A stretch of 64,000 bases of DNA from an uncultured Lachnospiraceae bacterium (lineage in GTDB: Bacteria > Bacillota > Clostridia > Lachnospirales > Lachnospiraceae). The notes below the pieces were generated by a model that was not told the origin of the DNA, ran no database searches, and saw nothing but the letters and a program-made list of their open reading frames with translations. Positions 25,220 to 34,898 of the stretch are shown piece after piece. Within the stretch, counting starts at the first letter, position 1, and each line of letters begins with the position of its first letter. Location of the stretch: assembly GCA_934293575.1 (NCBI GenBank), contig CAKQYU010000008.1, forward strand, positions 1 through 64,000, read 5' to 3'. Position numbers and translations under genes: made by a program.

Positions 25220-27271
25220 CTATACCAATGTATTTGAATCAATAATCAATGCAACTTCACCATCACCCAAAATAGTTGCACCGCTGATAACCTTATTAAT
25301 ATTAATATATTTACCTAAAGGCTTGATAACGATTTCCTGCTGTCCCAGCAAATTATCAATTACAAGACCGGTTTGTTTATCCCCCTTCTTTACGATAACA
25401 ACAACCAAATTTTCCGGTTCTTCTTCTCTAGGTGGACACTCCAATACCTCATTTAAGCGAATAATCGGTATAACGGTTCCTCTTAAATTTATAACTTCTT
25501 TTTGTTGTACATATTTGATGTCGCTTGTCATAACATCTTCAATTGTTTCAATTGAATTCAATGGAATTGCATATTTTTCGGAGTGAACTTCAACCATCAA
25601 AGCCTGAATAATTGCAAGGGTCAACGGAAGGCGTACTGTAAACTTCGTACCCTCTCCCAACTTGGTCGATACTTCAACATCTCCACCAAGACCTTCAATC
25701 TTATTCTTAACAACATCCAATCCAACACCACGTCCGGAAACGTCTGTAATTTTCTCAGCAGTTGAAAATGCAGGTCGGAATAACAAATCGATTGCTTCTT
25801 TTTCTGACAACATATCTGCCTGTTCTTCCGTTATCTGTCCTTTGCTGACTGCCGATGCTTTTACCTTTTCGACATCAATACCGGCACCGTCATCAATTAC
25901 ATCAATGATTACATTGTTACCTTCCTGGTAAGCATTTAACTGTATTGTACCAACTTGTGGTTTTCCTAATTTTAATCGATCGATTGTAGATTCCAAACCA
26001 TGATCTGCTGAATTTCTTAACATATGCATTAACGGATCACCGATTTCATCAATTACAGTCCGGTCTAACTCGGTATCTTCACCGGTCATAATTAATTCCA
26101 TCTCTTTCCCAAGTTTCTTTGATAAGTCACGAATCATACGCGGAAAACGGTTTACAACACTTTCAATCGGAACCATTCGTACTTTCATAACAGATTCATG
26201 CAGGTTCGTTGTGATTCTTTCCAGATATTCAATCTGTTCATTAAAACTTTGCATAGAAGTCTTACTGTCCTCCTGATTACTGACAGAAACAAGACCGTTC
26301 TTGGCAATAATCAACTCACTAACCAAATTCATCAAGACATCCAGCTTCTCAATATCGACACGTACAGAACGGTTTGCTACCGCTTTGCCTATCTTTCCGC
26401 TTGCCGGTTTTTTCTTTACTTCTTCTTTCTTTTCCGGTTCCTGCTCTTCCTTTTCCTGTACAGAACTGACAATGGTTGCATTTTCCGGAATCTGGAATTC
26501 TTCCAGAACAACTTCCTTGATTTCGGAAACGTTGGAAATAATCTTGGAAATCTCTTCTGCACTCTTATCTGTAATAATCAGCATAGAAAAATCAAAATCA
26601 AATTTTTCATCTTCAATATCCTGTACAACCGGAACTGACTTGATAATTTCACCCGCAGATTCCAACCCCTTAAATACTAAAAATGCTCTTGCGGCCTTCA
26701 GAATACAACTTTCATCGATATAAACGGTAACACCGTAAACATTCTTATTCTGTGACTTAGCTTCTGTGATTGCATTTCTTTCAAAATCTGCAATTTCAAT
26801 GTTTAAAAATTTTCTCTTATCATCCGATTCATCACCTGTCGGCTGCGGTGTGGCTTCCTCCTGCTTTTCCGGTTCTTGTGGTTTTGCATCCCCTTCTAAG
26901 CATGCATTTAACATGCCGATTAATTCTTCATTGTCATTCTCACCTTCATCAGATGAATTGATGATACAATCTAAATATTCCTCAATTGCATCTAAGCACT
27001 TAAATACAACATCTACTAAATCCGGTGTAACATTCATCTTTCCGTCACGAATGGTAGAAAATACATTTTCCATATCATGTGTCAAACGCTGCATACGTTT
27101 AAATCCCATGGTACCTGCCATACCTTTTAATGAATGTGCCGCACGGAAAATTTCATTGATTGTATCAATGTTATCCGGCTCTTCCTCTAAAATTAATACC
27201 TGATCGTTTAATGTTTGTAAATGTTCCTTTGTTTCATCAATAAATACTTCCAAATATTGACTTAAATCCAT
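25220..27271 (-). CDS. cheA: Chemotaxis histidine kinase CheA
   Basis: Central kinase that phosphorylates CheY and CheB. The 683-residue protein has the P1 Hpt domain with phospho-His46 in FRAAHSLKG, a P2 CheY-binding region (about 150-270) flanked by Glu/Lys-rich linkers, the P3 dimer helices (DIEKLDVLMNLVSELI), the P4 ATPase (HMLRNSADHGLE; DDGAGID; GRGVGLDVV) and the P5 CheW-like end. GGGGGTG precedes the ATG. Its start almost touches the stop of cheB. Confidence 0.98.
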   Translation of the reverse strand: MDLSQYLEVFIDETKEHLQTLNDQVLILEEEPDNIDTINEIFRAAHSLKGMAGTMGFKRMQRLTHDMENVFSTIRDGKMNVTPDLVDVVFKCLDAIEEYLDCIINSSDEGENDNEELIGMLNACLEGDAKPQEPEKQEEATPQPTGDESDDKRKFLNIEIADFERNAITEAKSQNKNVYGVTVYIDESCILKAARAFLVFKGLESAGEIIKSVPVVQDIEDEKFDFDFSMLIITDKSAEEISKIISNVSEIKEVVLEEFQIPENATIVSSVQEKEEQEPEKKEEVKKKPASGKIGKAVANRSVRVDIEKLDVLMNLVSELIIAKNGLVSVSNQEDSKTSMQSFNEQIEYLERITTNLHESVMKVRMVPIESVVNRFPRMIRDLSKKLGKEMELIMTGEDTELDRTVIDEIGDPLMHMLRNSADHGLESTIDRLKLGKPQVGTIQLNAYQEGNNVIIDVIDDGAGIDVEKVKASAVSKGQITEEQADMLSEKEAIDLLFRPAFSTAEKITDVSGRGVGLDVVKNKIEGLGGDVEVSTKLGEGTKFTVRLPLTLAIIQALMVEVHSEKYAIPLNSIETIEDVMTSDIKYVQQKEVINLRGTVIPIIRLNEVLECPPREEEPENLVVVIVKKGDKQTGLVIDNLLGQQEIVIKPLGKYININKVISGATILGDGEVALIIDSNTLV

Positions 27272-27272
27272 A

Positions 27273-27866
27273 TTAAAACACCCCCACTTTATTATTTATT
27301 TCATTACCAATTAATTCTAATGGTAAAATCTGATCCGCTAAATCATTATTAATAATTGCCTTTGACATACCATACACAATACAGGTTTCTTTTGATTGTG
27401 CGATTGTATAAATGTTTTTTCGTTGCTTTAGATGATAAATTCCATCATATCCGTCACATCCCATTCCCGTTAATACAACACAATACAGATGTTCAATCTG
27501 CAAAGGCAGTAAACTAAGCAGTGTCTTGTTTGCATATGGTTTCAATCCATTCACCGGTTCTGAGTCATCCTCATTGAAGATTAAACTTCCGTCTTTTTCC
27601 TGTAGAATCTGCAAATGCATTCCGCCTTGTGCAATATAGACCTTCCCTTTTTTCAAGGTATGTCTGTGGTGCGCTTCACTGACTTTTATTTCACTTAAAT
27701 AATTCAGCCTGCTTGCCAAAGATGGTGTAAATCCCTTTGGCATGTGTTGAACAACCACTACCGGTGCATCCAAATTTGATTTCAAAACAGGTATAATCTG
27801 ACTCAAAGCTTTGGGTCCACCTGTTGAACAGATAACCATAACTAATTTATCAAAACTTTTTATCAT
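27273..27866 (-). CDS. cheB: Stand-alone CheB methylesterase domain (no receiver domain)
   Basis: Receptor glutamate methylesterase. The 197-residue protein begins directly in the catalytic domain: Ser14 (CSTGGP), His41 (VQHMPKGF) and Asp138 (GMGCDG) form the expected triad. The N-terminal receiver domain and linker of normal CheB (about 350 residues) are missing, and nothing upstream encodes them; a terminator and promoter fill the gap. The usual HRPSVD segment reads GLKPYANK, so the substrate surface has drifted too. ATG at 27866 is chosen, with AGGAG about 10 bases before it. Without a receiver it cannot be activated by CheA in the classical way. Confidence 0.85.
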   Translation of the reverse strand: MIKSFDKLVMVICSTGGPKALSQIIPVLKSNLDAPVVVVQHMPKGFTPSLASRLNYLSEIKVSEAHHRHTLKKGKVYIAQGGMHLQILQEKDGSLIFNEDDSEPVNGLKPYANKTLLSLLPLQIEHLYCVVLTGMGCDGYDGIYHLKQRKNIYTIAQSKETCIVYGMSKAIINNDLADQILPLELIGNEINNKVGVF

Positions 27867-27891
27867 TATGTATTTCACTCCTATTTTTCAT

Positions 27892-27924
27892 ATTATAGCA
27901 AAACAAAATCTACACATAAGTGTA
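27892..27924 (-). promoter_or_regulatory. Extended -10 promoter with palindrome ahead of cheB
   Basis: TGCTATAAT on the minus strand gives an extended -10 (27897-27892) whose start site would fall just before the cheB ribosome binding site. The -35 position has the weak CTTATG, but it is covered by a palindrome, TACAC-ATAA-GTGTA at 27911-27924. This is a plausible operator for a repressor or activator. Promoter is likely; regulator unknown. Confidence 0.65.
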
Positions 27925-27939
27925 TAGTAACATATTTTT

Positions 27940-27997
27940 AAAGAAATAAAAACTCTTAACACAGATAAATTTTGGTAATATCTGTTTAAGAGTTTTT
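27940..27997 (-). terminator. Strong terminator inside fla/che, after the PilZ gene
   Basis: A stem of 17 pairs with a single bulge (arms around CTCTTAAACAGATA and TATCTGTGTTAAGAG, 27995-27950) is followed by TTTTTATTTCTTT in the minus-strand transcript. It starts a few bases after the PilZ stop and splits the locus into an upstream structural part and a downstream che-sigD part. Confidence 0.88.
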
Positions 27998-27999
27998 TT

Positions 28000-28731
28000 C
28001 TATTCCAAACCTAATTGTTTTGAACGATTTCTTCGTTGCTCTTCAAATATATATCGAATGATTTTCTCTCTCGTACCCTGATCCATTCTCCAAAACTCTA
28101 TTCGATTATCATATAATATATCCTTATTCGGATTGCGTTCCGAACGTAATAGACGGGCAAATGAATACACAACATCCGGATGGTCTTCATATACAATCTG
28201 GAAACGAACCTGAACCAGACTATTTTTTTCTTCGTGGAAGGCAGAAACAAAACGGGCACCGCCACCGCTTAAATCCAAAATAATACCATTCTTCCATTCC
28301 AATTGCCCTTCATCTATTGCATAGGCATCCCCCGGTTCTACGATTTTCTTTTCGTCGCCCTCAATAATCCGGTATTCCATAGGCATCCGGCAGCTAAACC
28401 GAAAATACTCTCTGCGTTGAACCTTTTTCAAGATTGTCTGCAATTCAATCTCCATCAGAAAAACTTCACCATTTTTGTATCGTCCACATACAATTGCCTG
28501 ACTTTGAAACAGACCATTTTTTGAATAAAATGTAACTTCACATTCCTGTCCGACTGAAAACGGAATCAGTTTCCCTTCGTGTATCGGCATGGCAACAAAA
28601 TAATGATTATACTCACCTTCATCCAACACCTGACTGCTGTATTGTATAACATCTTTTTCCGGGTCGACCGATAGTCTCCGGTCAATTTTTATTAAGTTTA
28701 ACTTATCTCCTATGTTGATTTTTGTCTCCAT
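28000..28731 (-). CDS. PilZ-domain c-di-GMP receptor of the flagellar locus (YcgR-like)
   Basis: A 243-residue two-domain protein. The N-terminal half (to about 95) is the YcgR-type barrel (IGDKLNLIKI; SQVLDEGEYNHYFVAMP). The C-terminal PilZ domain starts with the c-di-GMP-binding RREYFR (RxxxR) near 107 and continues with DLSGGGARF, the DxSxxG motif. Such proteins slow the motor when c-di-GMP is high. It follows flhG after 5 bp and is the last gene before the internal terminator. Confidence 0.92.
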   Translation of the reverse strand: METKINIGDKLNLIKIDRRLSVDPEKDVIQYSSQVLDEGEYNHYFVAMPIHEGKLIPFSVGQECEVTFYSKNGLFQSQAIVCGRYKNGEVFLMEIELQTILKKVQRREYFRFSCRMPMEYRIIEGDEKKIVEPGDAYAIDEGQLEWKNGIILDLSGGGARFVSAFHEEKNSLVQVRFQIVYEDHPDVVYSFARLLRSERNPNKDILYDNRIEFWRMDQGTREKIIRYIFEEQRRNRSKQLGLE

Positions 28732-28736
28732 ATAAC

Positions 28737-29621
28737 CTACCTATTATTTTTCTTTGTCTTAATGAAGTTTAAGAGTACTTTCGCAATTCCGGCTTTTTCG
28801 TTTTTCTCTTCAATATCCAGTAAACGGTCGCAAATCTTTTTTACCATGACGGCCGGACTGCTGTCCGGCTGGCTCATTACGATTGGAGTTTGTTCCATAA
28901 CTGCATAAGCTATCCGTTTGTCCGCAGGAATATACCCCAGATATTCTAATTGTATATTTAGAAACTTTGATACAACGATACTGATTTTATCAAAAATTTC
29001 CTGCCCTTCCTCTTGATTGTTTACACGATTGGCAATTACTTTTATTGATTTGTGTTCGCGATCAAAATCTTTTTTTCGGTTTACAGCCTTCAAAAGCGAA
29101 TACGCATCCGTAATGGATGTAGGTTCCGGTGTAACCACCAGCAAAACTTCCGGTGAACTTAAAACAAACTGAATAACGGAATCCGCAATCCCTGCACCAG
29201 TATCAATAATCACTACATCATATATAGTATCTAATTTTACCAATTTGGTAATCAGTTTTTTAATATTTTCTTTATCTAAATTTACCAGATCCTGAACACC
29301 GGAACCTCCAGAAATAAATCCAATCCCATTCGGTCCTTCTGTAATGATATCCTCTATTGATTTGTTTCGGAATACCAAATCTGCCAGATTGTATTGTGGT
29401 CGGATTCCAAGCATGATCTCTACATTGGAAAGTCCAAAATCCGCATCAATGATAACAACCCGTTTTCCCTGTGCCCGCATTTGCAGTGCCAGATTGACGG
29501 AAATACTGGTTTTACCGACACCACCTTTTCCGCTGGTAACCGCAATCACCCTGGCAGTTGGCACGGTTGTTTTCATTTCTTCTACTTTCTTGCGTAATTT
29601 ATCTGCCTGATCCATATCCAT
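28737..29621 (-). CDS. flhG: Flagellar number regulator FlhG (MinD-like ATPase)
   Basis: MinD/ParA-type ATPase that controls flagellum number and works with FlhF. The 294-residue protein starts with MDMDQADKLRKKVEEM, containing the DQAxxLR motif that stimulates FlhF GTPase. The deviant Walker A GKGGVGKTS is near residue 31, DADFGLSNVEIMLG follows, and a C-terminal helix could bind membrane. GGAGGAGG precedes the ATG. It overlaps flhF by 23 bases, which implies coupled translation. Confidence 0.96.
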   Translation of the reverse strand: MDMDQADKLRKKVEEMKTTVPTARVIAVTSGKGGVGKTSISVNLALQMRAQGKRVVIIDADFGLSNVEIMLGIRPQYNLADLVFRNKSIEDIITEGPNGIGFISGGSGVQDLVNLDKENIKKLITKLVKLDTIYDVVIIDTGAGIADSVIQFVLSSPEVLLVVTPEPTSITDAYSLLKAVNRKKDFDREHKSIKVIANRVNNQEEGQEIFDKISIVVSKFLNIQLEYLGYIPADKRIAYAVMEQTPIVMSQPDSSPAVMVKKICDRLLDIEEKNEKAGIAKVLLNFIKTKKNNR

Positions 29622-30891
29622 CGCCTCCTCCTAGCAACTGCTTAGCGATAACCTGTGGATTCATTATGCCGATATCATCCGGAACGTTTTGTCCATAAGA
29701 TATATAAGATAATGTTTTTCCGGTATCTAATTTGATATTTAATATATTGCCGACCGCATCGGTTTCATCTAATTTTGTAAAAATAAGGCTATAGTCCGCA
29801 ATATCATTATATAACTGCGTAATCTTTGTCAGATCCTTATATTTTGTGGTTGCACTTAACACAAGGTAGGTCATGGTACTGTATTCTTTAAAATACTGCA
29901 ACAACATCTTCAAATCATCTACCTGTTCTTTGTTCTTATGAGAACGTCCTGCCGTATCAATCAAAATATAATCATAATTTTGGTATTTTTTTATATTTTT
30001 GTCTAAATCCTTTGTCTCATAAATCACTTCAACCGGAAGCGATAATATATTAGCATAGGTTTTAATCTGTTCTACGGCTGCAATCCGATAAGTATCGGAA
30101 GTAAAAATTGCTATTTTCTTTTTTTCCTCTAATAAAAGTTTTGATGATAATTTGGCAATTGTTGTTGTTTTACCAACACCGGTCGGTCCGATAAAGAAAA
30201 TAATTTTGGGTTTCTTATCATCTTTTGAAAAAGAAATAGTATTTGTCTGTCCTAATTTTAAAATAATCTTTTGGTAAACAAGAGCCAACATATCATCAAT
30301 CGTGCGTACATTTCCGGAGTTAGTAACTTCTCCGAGAATCTGTTTGGCATATGCATAGGAAACCTCATTATTTGTCAATTGCTCCAAAATCAAATCAATT
30401 GATTTCTCTTTTAAGGTCATCTTCTCGGTCTTTTCTTTATCTGTTGTCTTTGTTTCTTCTTTTTCATCCTGTTTAGAAGATGTTTTATTCGTTTCCGAAG
30501 CTTTGGAAGACTTTTTTTCTTTTTCTTCTTTTTTCTGACTTTCAATCTGCTGTTCCAATAACATTGCCAGACTGTTTAACTTATCCTCTAGCTCTTTTGC
30601 CTCTTTATCTGCCGGTGTTTCCGTTATTTTTTCAGGATGCAGTTTTTCGTTAATCTGGGCATTAAAATGACTGGTAATGTCATCTTTTTTGTTGTTGGTT
30701 TCTTCCTCTTTTTGTGTATTCACATCATCAATTGCTGCTGTTACTTCCACTTTCGTCTTGCGAAACACCTTAAACATACCCTTTGGTTTAATTGTCTTAA
30801 TATTCATAATAATTGCATCCTTACCGAGGTCAGCCTTTGCCAGCAAAACAGCTTCTTCCTCTGTATTGGATTGAAATTTTTTAATTATCAT
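29599..30891 (-). CDS. flhF: Flagellar SRP-like GTPase FlhF
   Basis: GTPase that sets flagellar position. The 430-residue protein has a basic N-terminal B domain (MIIKKFQSNTEEEAVLLAK), a long Lys/Glu-rich linker (about 75-150), and the SRP-type NG domain with FFIGPTGVGKTTTIAKL, DTYRIAAVEQIKTYA, IDTAGRSHK and TKLDET. The ATG at 30891 is chosen over a GTG two codons earlier because the GGTGGTG site fits better. It overlaps flhA by 11 bases and flhG by 23. Confidence 0.96.
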   Translation of the reverse strand: MIIKKFQSNTEEEAVLLAKADLGKDAIIMNIKTIKPKGMFKVFRKTKVEVTAAIDDVNTQKEEETNNKKDDITSHFNAQINEKLHPEKITETPADKEAKELEDKLNSLAMLLEQQIESQKKEEKEKKSSKASETNKTSSKQDEKEETKTTDKEKTEKMTLKEKSIDLILEQLTNNEVSYAYAKQILGEVTNSGNVRTIDDMLALVYQKIILKLGQTNTISFSKDDKKPKIIFFIGPTGVGKTTTIAKLSSKLLLEEKKKIAIFTSDTYRIAAVEQIKTYANILSLPVEVIYETKDLDKNIKKYQNYDYILIDTAGRSHKNKEQVDDLKMLLQYFKEYSTMTYLVLSATTKYKDLTKITQLYNDIADYSLIFTKLDETDAVGNILNIKLDTGKTLSYISYGQNVPDDIGIMNPQVIAKQLLGGGDGYGSGR

Positions 30892-32947
30892 TTTCACTCA
30901 CCACCCCAATCGATTGAAGTTCTACATCTGATTCAATTTCGTTATACGATATTACTATTAAATCTTTAAAATAATCTTTTGTCAACTTTTTAAAGTACAT
31001 TCTTACAATCGGAGATGTAATAATAATCGGAGCCTTTCCCTGTTCTTCCAGTTTTTTGACTTCTTTTTCAACAGAATTCAATATCTTCTTTGTCTTGGCA
31101 GGGTCTAATGTAATATACGCACCCTGTTCTGTCTGTTTTATGGAATTCATAATATCCTGTTCCACATTCGGGTCGAGTGTTACAACGGTTGTAATATCTC
31201 CACCCTGAAAATAGGTGTTGGAAATTGCACGTTTTAATTTCTGTCGTACATATTCCGTTAACACATCGGTATCTCTTGTTGTCGGTGCATAGTCGGCCAA
31301 TGTCTCAAAAATTGTAACCAGATCCCGGATTGAAATTCCTTCACTTAACAAGTTCTGTAAAACCTTTTGAATTTCACCGACACCCAACAACTTCGGTACC
31401 AGTTCGTCTATTAATGTTGTATTGGATTCTTTTACATTATTAATCAGATTTTGAACATCCTGTCTTGTCATCAATTCATCTAAATGTGCCTTGATAATCT
31501 CTGTCAGATGGGTTGCAATAATAGACGGTGGATCTACAACGGTATATCCCATTGATTCCGCACGCTCACGCTGTGCTTCGGTTATCCAGATTGCCGGCAG
31601 ATGGAAGGATGGTTCAAAGGTTGGGATTCCTGTAATCTCTTCCTCTACATAACCCGGATTCATGGCCATATAATGATCAAATAAAATCTCACCTTCACTA
31701 ATCTGGATTCCTTTTATTTTGATAACATATTGATTTGGATTTAACTGGATATTATCTCTTAAACGTATAATCGGAACAACTGCTCCTAATTCCAGAGCAA
31801 TCTGTCTACGAATCATAACAACACGATCCAACAAATCACCACCCTGGTTTACATCCGCTAAAGGAATAATACCATATCCGAATTCCAATTCAATCGGATC
31901 TACCTGAAGCAGAGCATTTACATTTTCATGTCTTCTGATTTCGTCAGCCTGAACTTCCTCTTCTTCCACTTCTTCTTCAATCTGCTGAACTTCATTTTTC
32001 TGTGCAATCAATCGTCCGGTTACAATCATCCCAAGTCCGAATGCCAGATAAATCAAAATTCTGCCTTCGCTTCGTAACGGAGTAAATATACCCAGAAAAC
32101 ATAATGCACCACCTACCATATACAAAACCTTTGGTACTGCCATCAGCTGACCAATCATAATATCGCCGATATTACTTGATTTGGATGCCTTTGTAACTAA
32201 AATACCGGTTGCCAATGAAATTAACATAGAAGGAATCTGCGATACTAAACCATCACCGATTGTTAAAATGGTATATTGCGATAATGCTGCATTTATATCC
32301 ATTCCCTGCATGACAACACCGGTTATAATACCGCCAACTAAATTGATTGCGGTAATAATCAGACCTGCCGTTGCATCACCCTTTACATACTTAGTAGCAC
32401 CATCCATGGATCCAAAGAATGCCGATTCCTGTTGAATCTTTTCTCTTCGTTCCTTTGCCTCTGCATCGGTAATCGCACCGGTACTTAAATCCGCATCAAT
32501 TGCCATCTGTTTGCCGGGCATGGCATCCAATGTAAATCTTGCAGTTACTTCAGAAACACGTTCAGAACCTTTGTTGATTACGACCATCTGAACAATAACA
32601 AGTACAATAAAAATGATTGCACCGATTACCAGATTACCGCCACCAACGAAATTACCAAATGTCTGAACCACAACACCGGGATTACCTGTTAACAAAATTA
32701 ATCTTGTTGAAGATACATTTAGAGAAATCCGGAAAAAAGTTGTGAACAAAAGAAGAGTCGGGAAACTTGACATAGCAAGTGTATCCTCTGCAAACAGGCA
32801 ATTGAATAAGATGATCAATGCCACCATAATGTTAAATGTAATTAATACATCGAGTAACAAAGACGATATCGGAATAATGAAAAAAATAACTGCTGCCAAC
32901 AAATATAAGCCGACAAACAAATCACTACGAAATGATATATTTTTCAC
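30881..32947 (-). CDS. flhA: Flagellar type III export gate protein FlhA
   Basis: Large export-gate subunit, 688 residues. About eight membrane helices fill the first 320 residues, with the FHIPEP-family region SSFPTLLLFTTFFRISLNVS near 60-80 and an FGxG-like KGSERVSEVTARFTLDAMPG segment in the cytoplasmic loop. The remaining half is the ring-forming cytosolic domain that receives chaperone-substrate complexes. It begins with GTG after AGGAGG. It overlaps flhF at its end and lies 32 bp after flhB. Confidence 0.97.
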   Translation of the reverse strand: MKNISFRSDLFVGLYLLAAVIFFIIPISSLLLDVLITFNIMVALIILFNCLFAEDTLAMSSFPTLLLFTTFFRISLNVSSTRLILLTGNPGVVVQTFGNFVGGGNLVIGAIIFIVLVIVQMVVINKGSERVSEVTARFTLDAMPGKQMAIDADLSTGAITDAEAKERREKIQQESAFFGSMDGATKYVKGDATAGLIITAINLVGGIITGVVMQGMDINAALSQYTILTIGDGLVSQIPSMLISLATGILVTKASKSSNIGDIMIGQLMAVPKVLYMVGGALCFLGIFTPLRSEGRILIYLAFGLGMIVTGRLIAQKNEVQQIEEEVEEEEVQADEIRRHENVNALLQVDPIELEFGYGIIPLADVNQGGDLLDRVVMIRRQIALELGAVVPIIRLRDNIQLNPNQYVIKIKGIQISEGEILFDHYMAMNPGYVEEEITGIPTFEPSFHLPAIWITEAQRERAESMGYTVVDPPSIIATHLTEIIKAHLDELMTRQDVQNLINNVKESNTTLIDELVPKLLGVGEIQKVLQNLLSEGISIRDLVTIFETLADYAPTTRDTDVLTEYVRQKLKRAISNTYFQGGDITTVVTLDPNVEQDIMNSIKQTEQGAYITLDPAKTKKILNSVEKEVKKLEEQGKAPIIITSPIVRMYFKKLTKDYFKDLIVISYNEIESDVELQSIGVVSENDN

Positions 32948-32979
32948 TTTTTCACGCCTCCTGTCTTTTCTTTATCGTA

Positions 32980-34104
32980 TCATCCTACTTTATTATGCAA
33001 CTGGTATACATACGCCAGCACTTCAGCAACCGCCTGATATAATTCCGGTGGAATTTCCGAATCTACTTCCACGTTATAATAAAGCATTCTTGCCAACGGC
33101 TTGTTTTCAACAATGTCAACCTTATGTTCTTTTGCAAGGTCTTTAATCTTGGCTGCCAGAAAATCCGCGCCCTTTGCCACCACAACCGGTGCTGTATGTT
33201 CGCCTGACTTATAAGATAATGCTACAGCAAAATGGGTCGGGTTTGTAATTACAACGTCCGCCTCCGGTACAGCCTGCATCATTCTTCTTTGTGACGCCTG
33301 CATCATCCTCTGTCGCTGTTGTCCTTTGATTTTCGGATCTCCTTCGGAATTCTTATGCTCATCTTTGATTTCCTGCTTTGTCATCTTGTTGTCATCGCGG
33401 AATTTCCATTTCTGGTAGATATAATCTGCCGCGGCTAAGACAGCAAACATAACGCATACCTTTAACAGCAGTTCCAACACAATTTCATACATTAAAGAAA
33501 GAGACTGCTGCATCGACATATCATAAATTAAAAAAATATCATTCATATGGGCAGATAGAATGCTATACGCAATATATCCAATGAAAATAATTTTAATGAT
33601 GGATTTCAATAATTCCATCAGTGAGTTTAACGAGAACATACGTTTAAATCCATTGATTGGATTCAATTTGCTGAATTTCGGTTGTAACGGCTTCGTTGTC
33701 ACCTGAAACTTAAATTGCAGATAATTACTCATAAATGCTACAATCAAGCCCGCCAGTAAAAATGGTGCAATAATAATTGTAGTTGCCAAAATGGTGTTTC
33801 GCATTAACATATTAAAATTGGTAATTGTTAATCCTTCGTCAACAATTTGTGGTATTAATTCATAAAAAACATGAAAACATTTCAAAAATCCATTGCCGAC
33901 AAAACCCATACCAAACCGAAGACACAAATACAAAGCAATTAACGTTGCCGCAGTAACAACTTCCCTACTCTTTGCAACGTTACCTTCTTTTCTGACATCC
34001 TCTAATTTTTTGGGTGTTGCCTCTTCTGTTTTCTCGCCGCCTTCCCCTTCTTTTGCAAACATCTGCAAATCCAGTTCCAGTATATATCTGTATTCAAAAT
34101 CCAT
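32980..34104 (-). CDS. flhB: Flagellar export switch protein FlhB
   Basis: Substrate-specificity switch of the export apparatus, 374 residues. An N-terminal cytoplasmic EKTEEATPKKLEDVRKEGNV is followed by four membrane helices (about 45-220). A cytosolic tail holds the self-cleaving NPTH within DVVITNPTHFAVAL. The N terminus is about 15 residues longer than in E. coli. AGGGTG lies before the ATG. It lies 11 bp after fliR in the usual fliPQR-flhBA order. Confidence 0.97.
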   Translation of the reverse strand: MDFEYRYILELDLQMFAKEGEGGEKTEEATPKKLEDVRKEGNVAKSREVVTAATLIALYLCLRFGMGFVGNGFLKCFHVFYELIPQIVDEGLTITNFNMLMRNTILATTIIIAPFLLAGLIVAFMSNYLQFKFQVTTKPLQPKFSKLNPINGFKRMFSLNSLMELLKSIIKIIFIGYIAYSILSAHMNDIFLIYDMSMQQSLSLMYEIVLELLLKVCVMFAVLAAADYIYQKWKFRDDNKMTKQEIKDEHKNSEGDPKIKGQQRQRMMQASQRRMMQAVPEADVVITNPTHFAVALSYKSGEHTAPVVVAKGADFLAAKIKDLAKEHKVDIVENKPLARMLYYNVEVDSEIPPELYQAVAEVLAYVYQLHNKVG

Positions 34105-34115
34105 ATTTTCACACC

Positions 34116-34895
34116 CTAAGAAAATGCATTCAATAAATTCATCACAATATCCTGCATTTGTTCATAAATATATCTTGTTATATTTCCCAAAAAAGGAAGT
34201 GTCACAATCAAAATCGCAAATCCACAGAATATTTTCAGCTGAATACCGATTACAAACATACTCATCTGCGGTGCTGTTTTTGCCAGAACACCCAACACTA
34301 CATTAAGCAGCATAATTGCGATTAAAACCGGAAGACTGATACGAAATGCTATGATAAAATAATTTACCATATAGTCAATCATCGAATCAAAAATTTTGCC
34401 GGAATCAATTCTTACATTGCCAATGGGAATCAGTGAAAATGAATCCGCCAATGCTGTTATAACGAAATAATGTAAATTACTGCACAGCATAATAATCATA
34501 ATTAAGGTATTATAAAACTGTGCGGTAATGGTTGTTTCCGTATTAAACGTCTGGTCAAAATTCGATACCATGGAAAAACCGAGCTCCCGGTCGATGAATT
34601 GTCCAGCCATTCCGATAATCGTCAGGGTAATATTCGACATAAATCCTATACTCAGACCAACAATCAATTCTTCCAATAAAACAACTGTAAAACCAATCGT
34701 TGTTGTATATCCTAACGGTTCATATGGATACATTGTAAAAATCAAAAAAGATACCGCAATTGATATCCACAACCGCACCCGCATTGTAACATTCATATTA
34801 CCAAAAATGGGAGCAAAAGCCATTGCTCCCATAATACGAACCAATATTGCCAGAAAATATTCAAAATGATAGATGGAAAAGGATTGTTCAATCAT
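34116..34895 (-). CDS. fliR: Flagellar export apparatus protein FliR
   Basis: Part of the FliPQR export channel in the basal body. The 259-residue protein is almost all hydrophobic, about six helices, with family features such as RIMGAMAFAPIFG at the start and a late GVLAKTAPQMSMFVIGI that inserts into the channel. GAGGTAG precedes the ATG. It follows fliQ after 3 bp. Confidence 0.96.
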   Translation of the reverse strand: MIEQSFSIYHFEYFLAILVRIMGAMAFAPIFGNMNVTMRVRLWISIAVSFLIFTMYPYEPLGYTTTIGFTVVLLEELIVGLSIGFMSNITLTIIGMAGQFIDRELGFSMVSNFDQTFNTETTITAQFYNTLIMIIMLCSNLHYFVITALADSFSLIPIGNVRIDSGKIFDSMIDYMVNYFIIAFRISLPVLIAIMLLNVVLGVLAKTAPQMSMFVIGIQLKIFCGFAILIVTLPFLGNITRYIYEQMQDIVMNLLNAFS

Positions 34896-34898
34896 ATA

